Shown: positions 5,860-13,321, numbered from the stretch's first letter. The stretch: 64,000 nt of DNA from a virus (IMGVR_UViG_3300045970_000591:1-64000); one strand, 5' to 3'. Numbers and translations: made by a program. The notes: generated by a model from the sequence alone, not told the origin.

Positions 5860-6044
5860 TGGAATACTTGTTATTTGTAGATATTAGTATAATGATAGAA
5901 GCATTTCCGTGGTTGTTGGATAATGTGGGACCACTGGATGTAGATTGGCAGTTAGAGGATGCGCCACCGAAGTTCAAGAAGATATTTATATACTTTAATA
6001 AGGGTGAGGATGTGGTAGCATTCAAGTTAAAGTTTGGATTATAA
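5859..6044 (+). CDS. Array protein 4 (FKLKFG family)
   Basis: A 61-aa member whose ATG shares its A with the TAA of the previous gene. It carries the helix-Trp (PWLLDNVG), the VDW element and the ending DVVAFKLKFGL. The following 53 bases have no ORF, and a stretch there may be the remnant of a lost member. Confidence 0.75.
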   Translation: MEYLLFVDISIMIEAFPWLLDNVGPLDVDWQLEDAPPKFKKIFIYFNKGEDVVAFKLKFGL

Positions 6045-6097
6045 ACTTCAAGGTATGGATTTTCAAGACAGTAAGAAATTTTTTACAGGAATTTTTC

Positions 6098-6304
6098 ATG
6101 GTTAGTAACATGGGCACCTTATATGTTAGTATACCCACTGGGCGGGCCGAGGGCTGTTCGTTTTGGGCTAAGGAATATTGTCCTAGTTATATTACTTGTG
6201 ATTTACACATGGATGGATATAATACACATGATTCTACCAGGATTGATTACTTCTTTGGTGACGCGGAAGATGCTGTAGCGTTTAAACTAAAGTTTAGTGT
6301 ATGA
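6098..6304 (+). CDS. Array protein 5 (FKLKFG family)
   Basis: The 68-aa product ends DAVAFKLKFSV, with Ser in place of the usual Gly. It is one of the few members with an independent ribosome binding site (AGGA at 6087-6090). It restarts translation after the 53-base gap and overlaps the next gene by ATGA. Confidence 0.75.
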   Translation: MVSNMGTLYVSIPTGRAEGCSFWAKEYCPSYITCDLHMDGYNTHDSTRIDYFFGDAEDAVAFKLKFSV

Positions 6305-6483
6305 TACAAGTAACAATAAAAGAAAGAGTTACCTGGGTTGAACAGATAAGTTGGATTACAACAAACTGTACTGGTGCGAAAGACATGACAAACTGGACGA
6401 TGTGGTCTTTAGGTTTAGATGATATTCTTTATATGATGGAAGAGAATGATGCAGTGTATTTTAGACTAAAGTTTGGTGTATGA
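6301..6483 (+). CDS. Array protein 6 (FKLKFG family)
   Basis: A 60-aa member ending DAVYFRLKFGV. It carries a Trp-rich helix region (WVEQISW) and overlaps both neighbours by ATGA, so it is translationally coupled on both sides. The start MIQV is shared with the next gene. Confidence 0.75.
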   Translation: MIQVTIKERVTWVEQISWITTNCTGAKDMTNWTMWSLGLDDILYMMEENDAVYFRLKFGV

Positions 6484-6650
6484 TACAAGTAAATCTAGGT
6501 CATGGTGTGTCGAGATATTTTGAAATACTCGACTGGTTGAATAGTGAAGATATAGAGTACACGATTACAGGAAGTGATATTGATTGGCCATGTATTTTGG
6601 AAATGGAAGAGGTAGACGCTGTGGCATTAAAGATAAAGTTTGGATTATAG
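6480..6650 (+). CDS. Array protein 7 (FKLKFG family, ALKIKFGL subtype)
   Basis: A 56-aa member, among the shortest, ending DAVALKIKFGL. With the next gene it forms a two-gene unit that recurs at 8658-9025, where an equally short ALKIKFGL protein precedes a SIFNGLLF protein. The shared pattern NLG-x-G near the N terminus and ILDW/ILVW in the helix supports a block duplication. Confidence 0.75.
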   Translation: MIQVNLGHGVSRYFEILDWLNSEDIEYTITGSDIDWPCILEMEEVDAVALKIKFGL

Positions 6651-6651
6651 T

Positions 6652-6885
6652 ATGGTTATTGTTAATGTCCCACTAACGGAAAATATACAGTATGATGATA
6701 TGTGTGAATGGATAGAAAATAATATGGATTTAGTTTCTGTCTTGGCTGGGCCTTCTATAGTCACATATTACATTAATGGTAAGCCAGTGCCAGGGCGTGG
6801 CTGTAGTGGGAAGTCTATCTTTAATGGATTATTATTTGGTGATGAACAAGATGCAGTGTACTTTAAACTGAAGTTTGGAATATGA
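6652..6885 (+). CDS. Array protein 8 (FKLKFG family, SIFNGLLF subtype)
   Basis: The 77-aa product contains SIFNGLLF before DEQDAVYFKLKFGI. The closest relative by eye is array protein 19 (8825), which shares VNV, the SIFNGLLF block and DEQDAVYFKLKFG. The ATG at 6652 is 1 base after the previous stop; a TTG at 6640 is rejected as a start. Confidence 0.75.
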   Translation: MVIVNVPLTENIQYDDMCEWIENNMDLVSVLAGPSIVTYYINGKPVPGRGCSGKSIFNGLLFGDEQDAVYFKLKFGI

Positions 6886-7079
6886 CATACTTACATTTTA
6901 TGACAGGATGGGATGCTTATGTGGAAGCTGCGACGATAGATCGGAATATTATGTATAGCGTGTGGGTTGAACAGTTTGGAGCAAAAGTTGTTGATGTAGG
7001 GCTATTAAGACCTGTCGCAATGTTAGAGTTTCTAAACAAAGGCGATGCAGTGTATTTTAAACTAAAGTGTAGAACATGA
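6882..7079 (+). CDS. Array protein 9 (MTYL subtype)
   Basis: A 65-aa member of the MTYL-x3-TG subtype, which also includes genes at 7076, 7267, 7485 and 8479. It has WVEQFGAKVV in the centre and the ending DAVYFKLKCRT, where CRT replaces FG-x. It overlaps both neighbours by ATGA. Confidence 0.75.
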   Translation: MTYLHFMTGWDAYVEAATIDRNIMYSVWVEQFGAKVVDVGLLRPVAMLEFLNKGDAVYFKLKCRT

Positions 7080-7270
7080 CATACTTACCTTATATGACTG
7101 GATTTAATGATTACCACGGTGAAATGGAAAGAACAAGTGGTAAGTTCCTTGCATATAGAGACTGGGTTAAACAGTACGGTGGAGAAGTTGTTACGACGCA
7201 AACACTTGCTAGACTAGAGTTTGAAGATGAAGGAGACGCAGTGTATTTTAAACTAAAGTGTAGAACATGA
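7076..7270 (+). CDS. Array protein 10 (MTYL subtype)
   Basis: A 64-aa close relative of protein 9: MTYLPYMTG start, WVKQYGGEVV centre and identical DAVYFKLKCRT end. Near-identical DNA at both gene ends and a variable middle fit recent tandem duplication with divergence of the central loop. Confidence 0.75.
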   Translation: MTYLPYMTGFNDYHGEMERTSGKFLAYRDWVKQYGGEVVTTQTLARLEFEDEGDAVYFKLKCRT

Positions 7271-7488
7271 CATACTTACCTTATATGACTGGCCATAATG
7301 CTTATGCATCTATAAACGGAGGCCCGCTGACCGTCGCAGGCAGAGGATGGTTCCACCGAGATTGTTGGGTATGGTTAGATCTACGTGGAGGCAAAGTTAT
7401 TAATACAGATCTACCTATATCAGAATGGAAGATAGAGTTTAAAGATGATGCCGATGCAGTGTATTTTAAACTAAAGTATAGAACATGA
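7267..7488 (+). CDS. Array protein 11 (MTYL subtype)
   Basis: The 73-aa product repeats the MTYLPYMTG start and ends DAVYFKLKYRT. Its centre carries an extra Gly/Trp-rich insertion (residues 16-32) not present in protein 10, with RGGKVI as the core equivalent of YGGEVV. Confidence 0.75.
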   Translation: MTYLPYMTGHNAYASINGGPLTVAGRGWFHRDCWVWLDLRGGKVINTDLPISEWKIEFKDDADAVYFKLKYRT

Positions 7489-7697
7489 CATACTTACCGT
7501 ATCCATATGGTTGGAGTGATTATAGTAAGGAGTATCCTATGGCTGTGGTATCGGGAGGCGGCAAGCTATGTTACTGGCAATGGGTTGAACAATATGGAGG
7601 AAAGGTTGTTGACCAGGAATTACATGTTGTTAAATGGAGATTAGAGTTTAAGAACGATGAAGATGCGGTAGTGTTTAAACTAAAGTTTGGAAAATGA
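7485..7697 (+). CDS. Array protein 12 (MTYL subtype)
   Basis: A 70-aa member that starts MTYLPYPYG and has WVEQYGGKVV in the centre. It ends DAVVFKLKFGK, so it combines the MTYL start with the regular FG ending. It overlaps both neighbours by ATGA. Confidence 0.75.
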   Translation: MTYLPYPYGWSDYSKEYPMAVVSGGGKLCYWQWVEQYGGKVVDQELHVVKWRLEFKNDEDAVVFKLKFGK

Positions 7698-7906
7698 AAC
7701 ACATTTCTTTTAAACAGTCTGCCCTATATGGTAGAGTTTCTGAGTTTATAAGATGGAAAGAAGAATGTGGTGGTACAGTGGCTTATGCTTATGCATATAC
7801 TGAATATACCGGATATGTTTTTGATCCACCCGCCGGTACATTTGATGGGTTAGTATTTTCTAATGACGAAGACGCAGTAGCATTTAGATTAAAGTTTGGA
7901 ATATGA
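7694..7906 (+). CDS. Array protein 13 (LYG subtype)
   Basis: The 70-aa product contains LYGRVSEF, a counterpart of LYGKVSAV in the following gene, so these two are sisters. A Tyr/Ala-rich central insertion distinguishes it. The end is DAVAFRLKFGI. Confidence 0.75.
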   Translation: MKHISFKQSALYGRVSEFIRWKEECGGTVAYAYAYTEYTGYVFDPPAGTFDGLVFSNDEDAVAFRLKFGI

Positions 7907-8091
7907 CAGATATTATTTTTACACATGATAGGCTTTATGGTAAAGTTTCTGCCGTAGCAAACTGGATAGCAACCATTGAAAATAAGGTATATGCTGTCTA
8001 TGAGACACGAGGTAACAAGAGTATATTTAATGGATTACGATTTGTGGATGAAGCTGATGCAGTAGCATTTAGATTAAAGTTCGGAATATGA
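7903..8091 (+). CDS. Array protein 14 (LYG and SIFNG mosaic)
   Basis: A 62-aa member that looks like a mosaic. Its N-terminal half (LYGKVS) matches protein 13, while its SIFNGLRF segment matches proteins 8 and 19. The end is DAVAFRLKFGI. This suggests recombination between array members at the variable/conserved boundary. Confidence 0.75.
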   Translation: MTDIIFTHDRLYGKVSAVANWIATIENKVYAVYETRGNKSIFNGLRFVDEADAVAFRLKFGI

Positions 8092-8270
8092 CAAAAGTAA
8101 AATGGCCGATGAATGATAAGGTACCCGATTCTGTAGTATGCGATTGGTTGGAAGATCTAGTAGAACAATCTCCCGGCGAGTTGGTGTTTACATATGCTAC
8201 TGCCGAAACAACCTTATGCTTTGTAAGAGAAGTAGACGCAGTAGCATTTAGATTAAAGTTCGGAATATGA
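8088..8270 (+). CDS. Array protein 15 (FKLKFG family)
   Basis: This 60-aa protein has a basic N terminus (MTKVKW), the helix CDWLEDLVE and the ending DAVAFRLKFGI. It has no special subgroup signature. It is coupled to both neighbours by ATGA or TGA-ATG overlaps. Confidence 0.75.
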   Translation: MTKVKWPMNDKVPDSVVCDWLEDLVEQSPGELVFTYATAETTLCFVREVDAVAFRLKFGI

Positions 8271-8482
8271 GTACCATAGTAGAGATAGATTTACGAATCG
8301 ATAAATCTAAAGAATTAAATGGATTCGGCGTGTTAGATGTAGACCTCTACCTTAACATATTGGATTGGCTAATAAGGTATAAAATAGAATATACCCGAGT
8401 ACAAAATCGTGTTGCATGGGCGCCTGCATTTGAATTGGAAGATATTGACGCAGTAGCATTTAGATTAAAGTTTGGATTATGA
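8267..8482 (+). CDS. Array protein 16 (FKLKFG family)
   Basis: The 71-aa product contains ILDWLIRYKIEYT, similar to ILDWLNSEDIEYT in protein 7, and ends DAVAFRLKFGL. The start overlaps the previous stop in the arrangement ATGA. The N-terminal 20 residues are charged and unique. Confidence 0.75.
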   Translation: MSTIVEIDLRIDKSKELNGFGVLDVDLYLNILDWLIRYKIEYTRVQNRVAWAPAFELEDIDAVAFRLKFGL

Positions 8483-8661
8483 CATACTTATTATATATGA
8501 CCGGAATGAAGGGCTATCTTAGAGATCCTAAACACTACGTAGAGTGGCTTGAGGAATATGGGGCAAGAATTATTGATACACATTTATCTATAATACAATG
8601 GCGGATACAGTTTAAGGATGCGGCAGATGCAGTAGCATTTAGATTAAAGTTTGGAATATGA
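8479..8661 (+). CDS. Array protein 17 (MTYL subtype)
   Basis: A 60-aa member of the MTYL-x3-TG subtype placed away from the 6882-7697 cluster. It has WLEEYGARII in the centre and the ending DAVAFRLKFGI. The FRLKFGI ending is that of its local neighbours, which hints at exchange of 3' ends within the array. Confidence 0.75.
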   Translation: MTYLLYMTGMKGYLRDPKHYVEWLEEYGARIIDTHLSIIQWRIQFKDAADAVAFRLKFGI

Positions 8662-8828
8662 CAATAATAAACTTAGGTCCGGGGTATGTGGACAGCATGA
8701 CCTTTACTGATATATTGGTATGGTTAACAATGAACGATTTATATTATGAATTTAAAAATACGTCGGATTGCATTATATCGGTAGACGACGAAGATGCAGT
8801 TGCACTAAAAATAAAGTTTGGATTATGA
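8658..8828 (+). CDS. Array protein 18 (ALKIKFGL subtype)
   Basis: A 56-aa product of the same length and ending (DAVALKIKFGL) as protein 7. It also precedes a SIFNGLLF protein. The pair 8658/8825 is therefore a second copy of the block 6480/6652. Confidence 0.75.
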   Translation: MTIINLGPGYVDSMTFTDILVWLTMNDLYYEFKNTSDCIISVDDEDAVALKIKFGL

Positions 8829-9025
8829 TACCTATTATAGTTAATGTTAGAACAAACATTGTCTGGTACGTCTTAGCCGATATAGCCGAGTGGGTGGTTA
8901 ATAATCCGGATATTGTATCTGTGTGCCCTAATGATGGATCCCTGCCCGTAACATCTATCTTTAACGGATTATTATTTGCTGATGAACAAGATGCAGTGTA
9001 CTTTAAACTAAAGTTCGGATTATAG
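8825..9025 (+). CDS. Array protein 19 (SIFNGLLF subtype), end of first array block
   Basis: The 66-aa product ends DEQDAVYFKLKFGL and contains TSIFNGLLF, matching protein 8. The ATG at 8825 overlaps the previous TGA; an in-frame ATG at 8768 lies inside protein 18 and is rejected. A 9-bp inverted repeat follows the stop codon and closes the first half of the array. Confidence 0.75.
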   Translation: MIPIIVNVRTNIVWYVLADIAEWVVNNPDIVSVCPNDGSLPVTSIFNGLLFADEQDAVYFKLKFGL

Positions 9026-9029
9026 TTTA

Positions 9030-9091
9030 CGCGGTAAGTAAGATAGGTTATATGTGTATATAATAGGTGTGGAAAAATTTGGCTTACCGCG
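9030..9091. terminator. Inverted repeat closing the first array block
   Basis: CGCGGTAAG (9030-9038) pairs with CTTACCGCG (9083-9091) across a 44-base AT-rich loop. It lies between the last gene of the first array half and the end of the convergent 9117 gene. It may terminate in both directions, although no U-tract follows directly. Confidence 0.4.
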
Positions 9092-9116
9092 CTCTGCGCA
9101 CTGAAACCAAACCTGC

Positions 9117-10607
9117 CTAACCTACCTTAGGCTCGGTAATATTAGTGTATTCTAACCATACTATTTGATTCTGCTGTAGTTTATCAAGTATTTCTTCTGG
9201 TTTGGTTTTATCTTTTCTATATATCATTACTGCATATCTAAGCAGGTATTCCATTTCCGCATAAGCATTGTCGGCATCTGTTACATATTGTACCATTGCT
9301 GCTTCGCCTTGTTTAAATCGTGTCTTGAATAGATCTACATAATATAATGCTGCTTCACCGTCTTTGGCAATTTCAGATAATGCAAAAGATGGAATTTGTA
9401 GTTTGCATTTTCTAAATGCATTTATTAGGTTGCACATTTCATCTGTTTCCCAATCTTCTTCTGCATAAAAGGATTCAATAAGGGAGTTTTTGCAGACTTC
9501 AATCATTTCTTCTGTCAATGTATAACTATGCCCCCGCAATGTATATACTGATTTATAGTCGTGCCGTAATGCTGTAAGAATAGCCTTTTCACTAATACCT
9601 TCTGTAGAATAGCTAATATATTCAAACAATAATGAAAGCACGTCACCGGCATTATCGTCGGATCTATTACACCATGCTATTTGCACTGCTTCAGTAAGTG
9701 CTAATGGGTCCGTAGAAGAGGCTCCCGCTTGCAAAATTCCTTGTATTGTGTATATATTAAAGTTTGCGCAGGCCAATAGTACACCTTCGTTTATATAGCC
9801 ATTGTCTAAAAGATATAATGTGCGGCCGGGACTTTTTTCTATTTCATCTGCAACATCTTGCGGAGATATTTCTGTTCCTACAGCTAAAAACGGTTCATCA
9901 TCGTCATTATACATATCGGGGTGCAAAGAAAATATACCTTTTAGTTTTCTTGATTTATTTATGTTATTGGCCCATTCGACTACAGTGTTCGCAAACCACG
10001 GTGGTGCATTGCCGTATACTATACCATTTACTCCTAACGCAACATCTTTTCTACTATTAATAAATGGTTTTATTAATACTCGGGCAACAGGGCGCTCTAT
10101 ATTATTATCGTCTCTTTTTACAAGATAGGCAATGATCGTTCCTTCTCTCACATCAACTGCTACATATTTTTTATTTGAGCCTATGTTTATATTCATACAA
10201 GAGGACCAACCGCGGTTGGTACTCATTCCTGCTATATCATATGGGTGTCTACTTATGATAATTCTGTACTCTTTATTTTGCGTATTTGAGCCCGAGCGTG
10301 CCGGATCATTTGCGAACCGTTTTATTAAATCAGGATCGGTAATCAACTTTCCTATTCGTATTATTCTGCCTGTCTTTAGTGATTTTGCCAACCCCGCTGT
10401 GTAGTCGTGAATTTCATATCCCATTAACATAAGCTCTCGGTCTAAATATGGATCTGGTTTAATCTGTTTACGATCTTTATCAGGTGTAGGTAGCTCTATG
10501 CGATATTTCCCACCAAATATATCTTCATACTTAGTCTTATCCCAACCTTTCACATACTTTCTGTACTCGCTGGGTTTAAGTGCTTCTAATAGTTCATATA
10601 TTTTCAT
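9117..10607 (-). CDS. 496-aa phage protein of unknown function, late
   Basis: I do not recognise this protein. It has a globular N-terminal region with a conserved-looking block around residues 115-145 (SRHPYDIAGMST, GWSSCMN) and a helical, acidic C-terminal half with Leu/Ala-rich repeats. The block reads like the active or binding centre of an enzyme-like domain, but no catalytic motif is named with confidence. The gene interrupts the paralog array on the opposite strand. A late-type box GATAAATA ends 4 bases before the ATG, so the mRNA should be leaderless and late, unlike the early array genes. It is divergent from the 10657 gene. Confidence 0.75.
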   Translation of the reverse strand: MKIYELLEALKPSEYRKYVKGWDKTKYEDIFGGKYRIELPTPDKDRKQIKPDPYLDRELMLMGYEIHDYTAGLAKSLKTGRIIRIGKLITDPDLIKRFANDPARSGSNTQNKEYRIIISRHPYDIAGMSTNRGWSSCMNINIGSNKKYVAVDVREGTIIAYLVKRDDNNIERPVARVLIKPFINSRKDVALGVNGIVYGNAPPWFANTVVEWANNINKSRKLKGIFSLHPDMYNDDDEPFLAVGTEISPQDVADEIEKSPGRTLYLLDNGYINEGVLLACANFNIYTIQGILQAGASSTDPLALTEAVQIAWCNRSDDNAGDVLSLLFEYISYSTEGISEKAILTALRHDYKSVYTLRGHSYTLTEEMIEVCKNSLIESFYAEEDWETDEMCNLINAFRKCKLQIPSFALSEIAKDGEAALYYVDLFKTRFKQGEAAMVQYVTDADNAYAEMEYLLRYAVMIYRKDKTKPEEILDKLQQNQIVWLEYTNITEPKVG

Positions 10608-10611
10608 CTAC

Positions 10612-10619
10612 TATTTATC
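10612..10619 (-). promoter_or_regulatory. Late promoter GATAAATA for the 10607 gene
   Basis: GATAAATA on the minus strand is followed by GTAG and the ATG. This puts the expected transcription start within a base of the start codon. The motif differs from T4 TATAAATA only at the first base. Confidence 0.65.
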
Positions 10620-10642
10620 GACTTATTATATTTTAAATGAGT

Positions 10643-10650
10643 GATAAATA
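10643..10650 (+). promoter_or_regulatory. Late promoter GATAAATA for the 10657 gene
   Basis: GATAAATA lies 6 bases before the ATG at 10657, back to back with the minus-strand box at 10612-10619. The two flanking genes should be co-expressed late from leaderless transcripts. Confidence 0.65.
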
Positions 10651-10656
10651 TGTGTT

Positions 10657-11616
10657 ATGAACTTAAAAGAAATACTTACCGAACTTAGAAGTAACCCTAA
10701 GCAAAATCTTCAGAAGATCGCCGGTCACCAAGAAGCGATACAATTTTTAAAGAGTAAAGGATGCACAAGGTATCACGACAATGGATATGCTGTTAGCATG
10801 ACTTCATTGCCAAAGTTAGGTGTTAATCCTAAAAGTCCGTATAATACACCAATCGGTATATACTTTTATGATGCAGCTCATTATATTGAAAGAAAGGAAG
10901 ATGATCACTATTTAAACTTTCAAGATGGTGCAGCATACATACAAATATTTAAGTATAGGGATGATGCTGAAATTATAAACATAGACGAGGTAGATGTAGA
11001 CGAATACAACCGTTACATACAAATGCTCTTTAGTAGTACAGAAATACCTACGATACTTGGTATAAGCCAAAAACAGGTAACAGATGTATTGGTCAAAGCA
11101 ATGGCAGAGTCACATGCGGAGGCTCGTATTAAATCCTATGGTGGATATTTATGGTATGTATTAATGTCACTTAGTCAATCGAGGGAAATAGGATCACGCA
11201 AGAACGCCGGTGTTGCATCGCGTTCAGCGGTAATATGGAACAGATTGATCAGAATACTGAAAATAGATGTTATAATAGATTATGGATCGAGCATAATACA
11301 TGAGAACGAGCCTGACCAAGGTGTGGTGCTCAATCCACGGGCTATAGTGCTGGTCAATACTATAGCAAATACCACACCTAGAAAGAGGCCTCCTGTTATA
11401 CCGGCAAAGAAAGGTTCCGTGCCGGCGAATAAAAAGAGTGAAGGAACTATTCATTATGCGGCCAAGTTTGCGTTTTATGATCAACTCCAAGGGAAATACC
11501 AAACAGAAACTATTAAGGTTTATGCACTTAATAACAAAGACGCAAAGGATATAGCATTCAACTTACTCGGCATAGATGTCAAAGATCTTGTGTCGACTAA
11601 GGTTACCCCGATATAA
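10657..11616 (+). CDS. 319-aa phage protein of unknown function, late
   Basis: No family is named with confidence. Notable elements are PKLGVNPKSPYNTPIGIYFY around residues 52-71, which resembles a conserved loop of an enzyme domain, and IIHENEPDQGVVLNP around residues 215-229. A basic Pro/Lys linker (residues 239-258) separates a C-terminal domain. The gene faces away from the 9117 gene and shares the same kind of late promoter, so the two probably act together, perhaps as virion-associated proteins. That role is inference. Confidence 0.75.
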   Translation: MNLKEILTELRSNPKQNLQKIAGHQEAIQFLKSKGCTRYHDNGYAVSMTSLPKLGVNPKSPYNTPIGIYFYDAAHYIERKEDDHYLNFQDGAAYIQIFKYRDDAEIINIDEVDVDEYNRYIQMLFSSTEIPTILGISQKQVTDVLVKAMAESHAEARIKSYGGYLWYVLMSLSQSREIGSRKNAGVASRSAVIWNRLIRILKIDVIIDYGSSIIHENEPDQGVVLNPRAIVLVNTIANTTPRKRPPVIPAKKGSVPANKKSEGTIHYAAKFAFYDQLQGKYQTETIKVYALNNKDAKDIAFNLLGIDVKDLVSTKVTPI

Positions 11617-11627
11617 CTCTAACCTTA

Positions 11628-11656
11628 TTGACTTGTATCGTCATACAGTGTATAAT
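11628..11656 (+). promoter_or_regulatory. Promoter of the second array block
   Basis: TTGACT (11628-11633), a 17-base spacer and TATAAT (11651-11656) form a near-consensus sigma70-type promoter. The expected start is about 2 bases before the ATG at 11665, again essentially leaderless. Confidence 0.8.
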
Positions 11657-11664
11657 GTCTAAAT

Positions 11665-11910
11665 ATGATACATTCAACCTTAAACTTATCGCAAGACGTT
11701 AAAACATATCCTCTTAGGATGTTGGTATGGGAGTACCCGGAAGTATATAAGGCGGCAGAAGAATGGCTAACCAAGTATTGTACGATTGGGTATTTTAACT
11801 ATATACACGGTTTGTCACACATCAACGGTACCCCGTATGCAAGAGCAGTTAGTTTCGTTAATGAAACTGACTACTTGGTATTCAAACTTAAATTCCCGGA
11901 ACTATGTTGA
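11665..11910 (+). CDS. Array protein 20 (FKLKFG family)
   Basis: The 81-aa product heads the second block and ends DYLVFKLKFPELC, a variant of the signature with Pro replacing Gly and three extra residues. Like array protein 1 it is led by its own promoter and has no Shine-Dalgarno sequence. It overlaps the next gene by 7 bases. Confidence 0.72.
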   Translation: MIHSTLNLSQDVKTYPLRMLVWEYPEVYKAAEEWLTKYCTIGYFNYIHGLSHINGTPYARAVSFVNETDYLVFKLKFPELC

Positions 11911-12110
11911 ATATACGAGCTACCATAGATGATTATAAAATATCACTATGCTATAAACACCAGCTTGGCCCCGATAGGTGTGCTATCGTCGAAGAGTGGT
12001 TGGCAGAAAATGTAGGCGTTGAGAATGTGGATTGGCATTGGGAAAGATTCACTATTGCATTAGATAGTAAAGAAGATATGGTTGCTCTTAAACTAAAGTT
12101 TGGATTATGA
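11904..12110 (+). CDS. Array protein 21 (FKLKFG family)
   Basis: A 68-aa member with the full family pattern: EEWLAENVG helix, VDWHW element and DMVALKLKFGL end. It resembles proteins 3 and 4 of the first block in the centre. It overlaps the next gene by ATGA. Confidence 0.75.
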   Translation: MLNIRATIDDYKISLCYKHQLGPDRCAIVEEWLAENVGVENVDWHWERFTIALDSKEDMVALKLKFGL

Positions 12111-12277
12111 TTTTAAATATTGGAACACTTAAGGTCTCTGAGTGGGCGGCAGCTCAAAAATGGATGACAGATAATAATATTATGTCGTGGGAAGAATTCG
12201 ATAAATGGGATTGGCGATTTAATATTGAGATGAGTGAAGAAGATGCAATAGTATTTAAACTAAAGGTTGAACTATGA
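12107..12277 (+). CDS. Array protein 22 (FKLKFG family)
   Basis: A 56-aa member ending DAIVFKLKVEL, where VEL replaces FG-x. It keeps a Trp-rich centre (KWDWRF) and is coupled to both neighbours by ATGA. It was identified by reading the frame between genes 21 and 23. Confidence 0.72.
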   Translation: MILNIGTLKVSEWAAAQKWMTDNNIMSWEEFDKWDWRFNIEMSEEDAIVFKLKVEL

Positions 12278-12504
12278 TTTTTCCTATCGCGCCGTATTGG
12301 CTATCTATCGTAGATCATTATTATAAGCAGGGCGGCCGCGAGGATAAGACTATCTGGAAAATGTTGGAAGAAGATTATTATGCTAAACGGTCACATCGAT
12401 ATAAAGGCGACACACATCGTAACTATTTAACAATCGACGAGCCTGAAGATTTGGTTGCATTCAAACTAAAATTCGCAGAACAACGATGTGACTTAAATAT
12501 ATGA
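12274..12504 (+). CDS. Array protein 23 (PYWLS subtype)
   Basis: The 76-aa product and the next gene are sisters: both have PYWLSI near the N terminus, IW-x-MLE-x2-YYAK in the centre and DLVAF in the signature. This one ends KLKFAEQRCDLNI, a C-terminal extension of eight residues past the core. Confidence 0.74.
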   Translation: MIFPIAPYWLSIVDHYYKQGGREDKTIWKMLEEDYYAKRSHRYKGDTHRNYLTIDEPEDLVAFKLKFAEQRCDLNI

Positions 12505-12704
12505 TTATAGCAGTAGAGCCATATTGGTTGTCTATCTTAGCATATTATTATGATGTTAGTCTTATTAGCCGCGGTATATCTATTTGGGATATGTTAGAGA
12601 AAGAATACTATGCTAAAAAAGTTCTTAGAAAAGATGCGATTCATTTAGAGTTTAAAGAGAAAGAGGATTTAGTTGCATTTATTTTAAAGTTTGCTAAAGA
12701 ATAA
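12501..12704 (+). CDS. Array protein 24 (PYWLS subtype)
   Basis: A 67-aa sister of protein 23, ending DLVAFILKFAKE. Ile replaces Lys in the core. An 8-base gap separates it from the next gene, one of the few places in the block without overlap. Confidence 0.74.
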   Translation: MIIAVEPYWLSILAYYYDVSLISRGISIWDMLEKEYYAKKVLRKDAIHLEFKEKEDLVAFILKFAKE

Positions 12705-12712
12705 ACAGATAT

Positions 12713-12919
12713 ATGATTTATGTTCCTATACTTCAGCCTACTGATAACAACATAGTAGGGGCCATCTCTCGATTTTCTGAATATGCTAAGTGGTGTGATG
12801 AGGTGGCTGGTGTGGAAGATACAGATTGGCGGTGGATGCGTGGAGATCTGTATGGCAAGGGTATATACTTTAAAGACGAGCAGGTAGCCGTAATGTTTAA
12901 ACTAAAGTTTCCTGTATGA
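12713..12919 (+). CDS. Array protein 25 (FKLKFG family)
   Basis: This 68-aa member shows the helix-Trp (AKWCDEVAG), the TDWRW element and a degenerate end VAVMFKLKFPV. It overlaps the next gene by ATGA. No ribosome binding site is obvious, so re-initiation from the preceding gene is likely. Confidence 0.74.
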   Translation: MIYVPILQPTDNNIVGAISRFSEYAKWCDEVAGVEDTDWRWMRGDLYGKGIYFKDEQVAVMFKLKFPV

Positions 12920-13161
12920 TAACTATTCCGTATTTAGATAGGGCCGGTGTCTACGCCGGTGGTGAATACTATAGAAAGCACATACGAGGCTATTCCTGCC
13001 GTGAGTCAATACCGTCTTATCAGGAATGGATTAAAGAACAAGGCGGCAAGTTTGTGTCGGGATATAATAAAGAAACAAGGATAGGACACGAAAGCTGGTC
13101 GGCGTATATCGAGTTCGAGAGTGAAGAAGACGCGGTCGTGTTTAAGCTAAAATATGTATAG
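12916..13161 (+). CDS. Array protein 26 (FKLKFG family)
   Basis: An 81-aa member with WIKEQGGKFV in the centre, reminiscent of the MTYL subtype, and the ending DAVVFKLKYV, two residues shorter than usual. The next ATG lies inside its last codons. Confidence 0.74.
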   Translation: MITIPYLDRAGVYAGGEYYRKHIRGYSCRESIPSYQEWIKEQGGKFVSGYNKETRIGHESWSAYIEFESEEDAVVFKLKYV

Positions 13162-13321
13162 TATATCTGTTCCTTTTAGCAGCAATGCGGGATTCTACGT
13201 AGAGCTTGCTACTTGGCTGATTGAGCGAGAGGTAGCATGTAGGTGGAACGATAACCAGTATAAGATTATATTTGCTAATGAGGAAGACGCAGTAGCATTT
13301 AGATTGAAGTTTGGATTATGA
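13154..13321 (+). CDS. Array protein 27 (FKLKFG family)
   Basis: A 55-aa member, the shortest, starting inside the last codons of protein 26 (8-base overlap) and ending DAVAFRLKFGL. It reduces the family to its minimum: one strand, the helix ATWLIE, a short strand and the signature. Confidence 0.74.
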   Translation: MYSISVPFSSNAGFYVELATWLIEREVACRWNDNQYKIIFANEEDAVAFRLKFGL

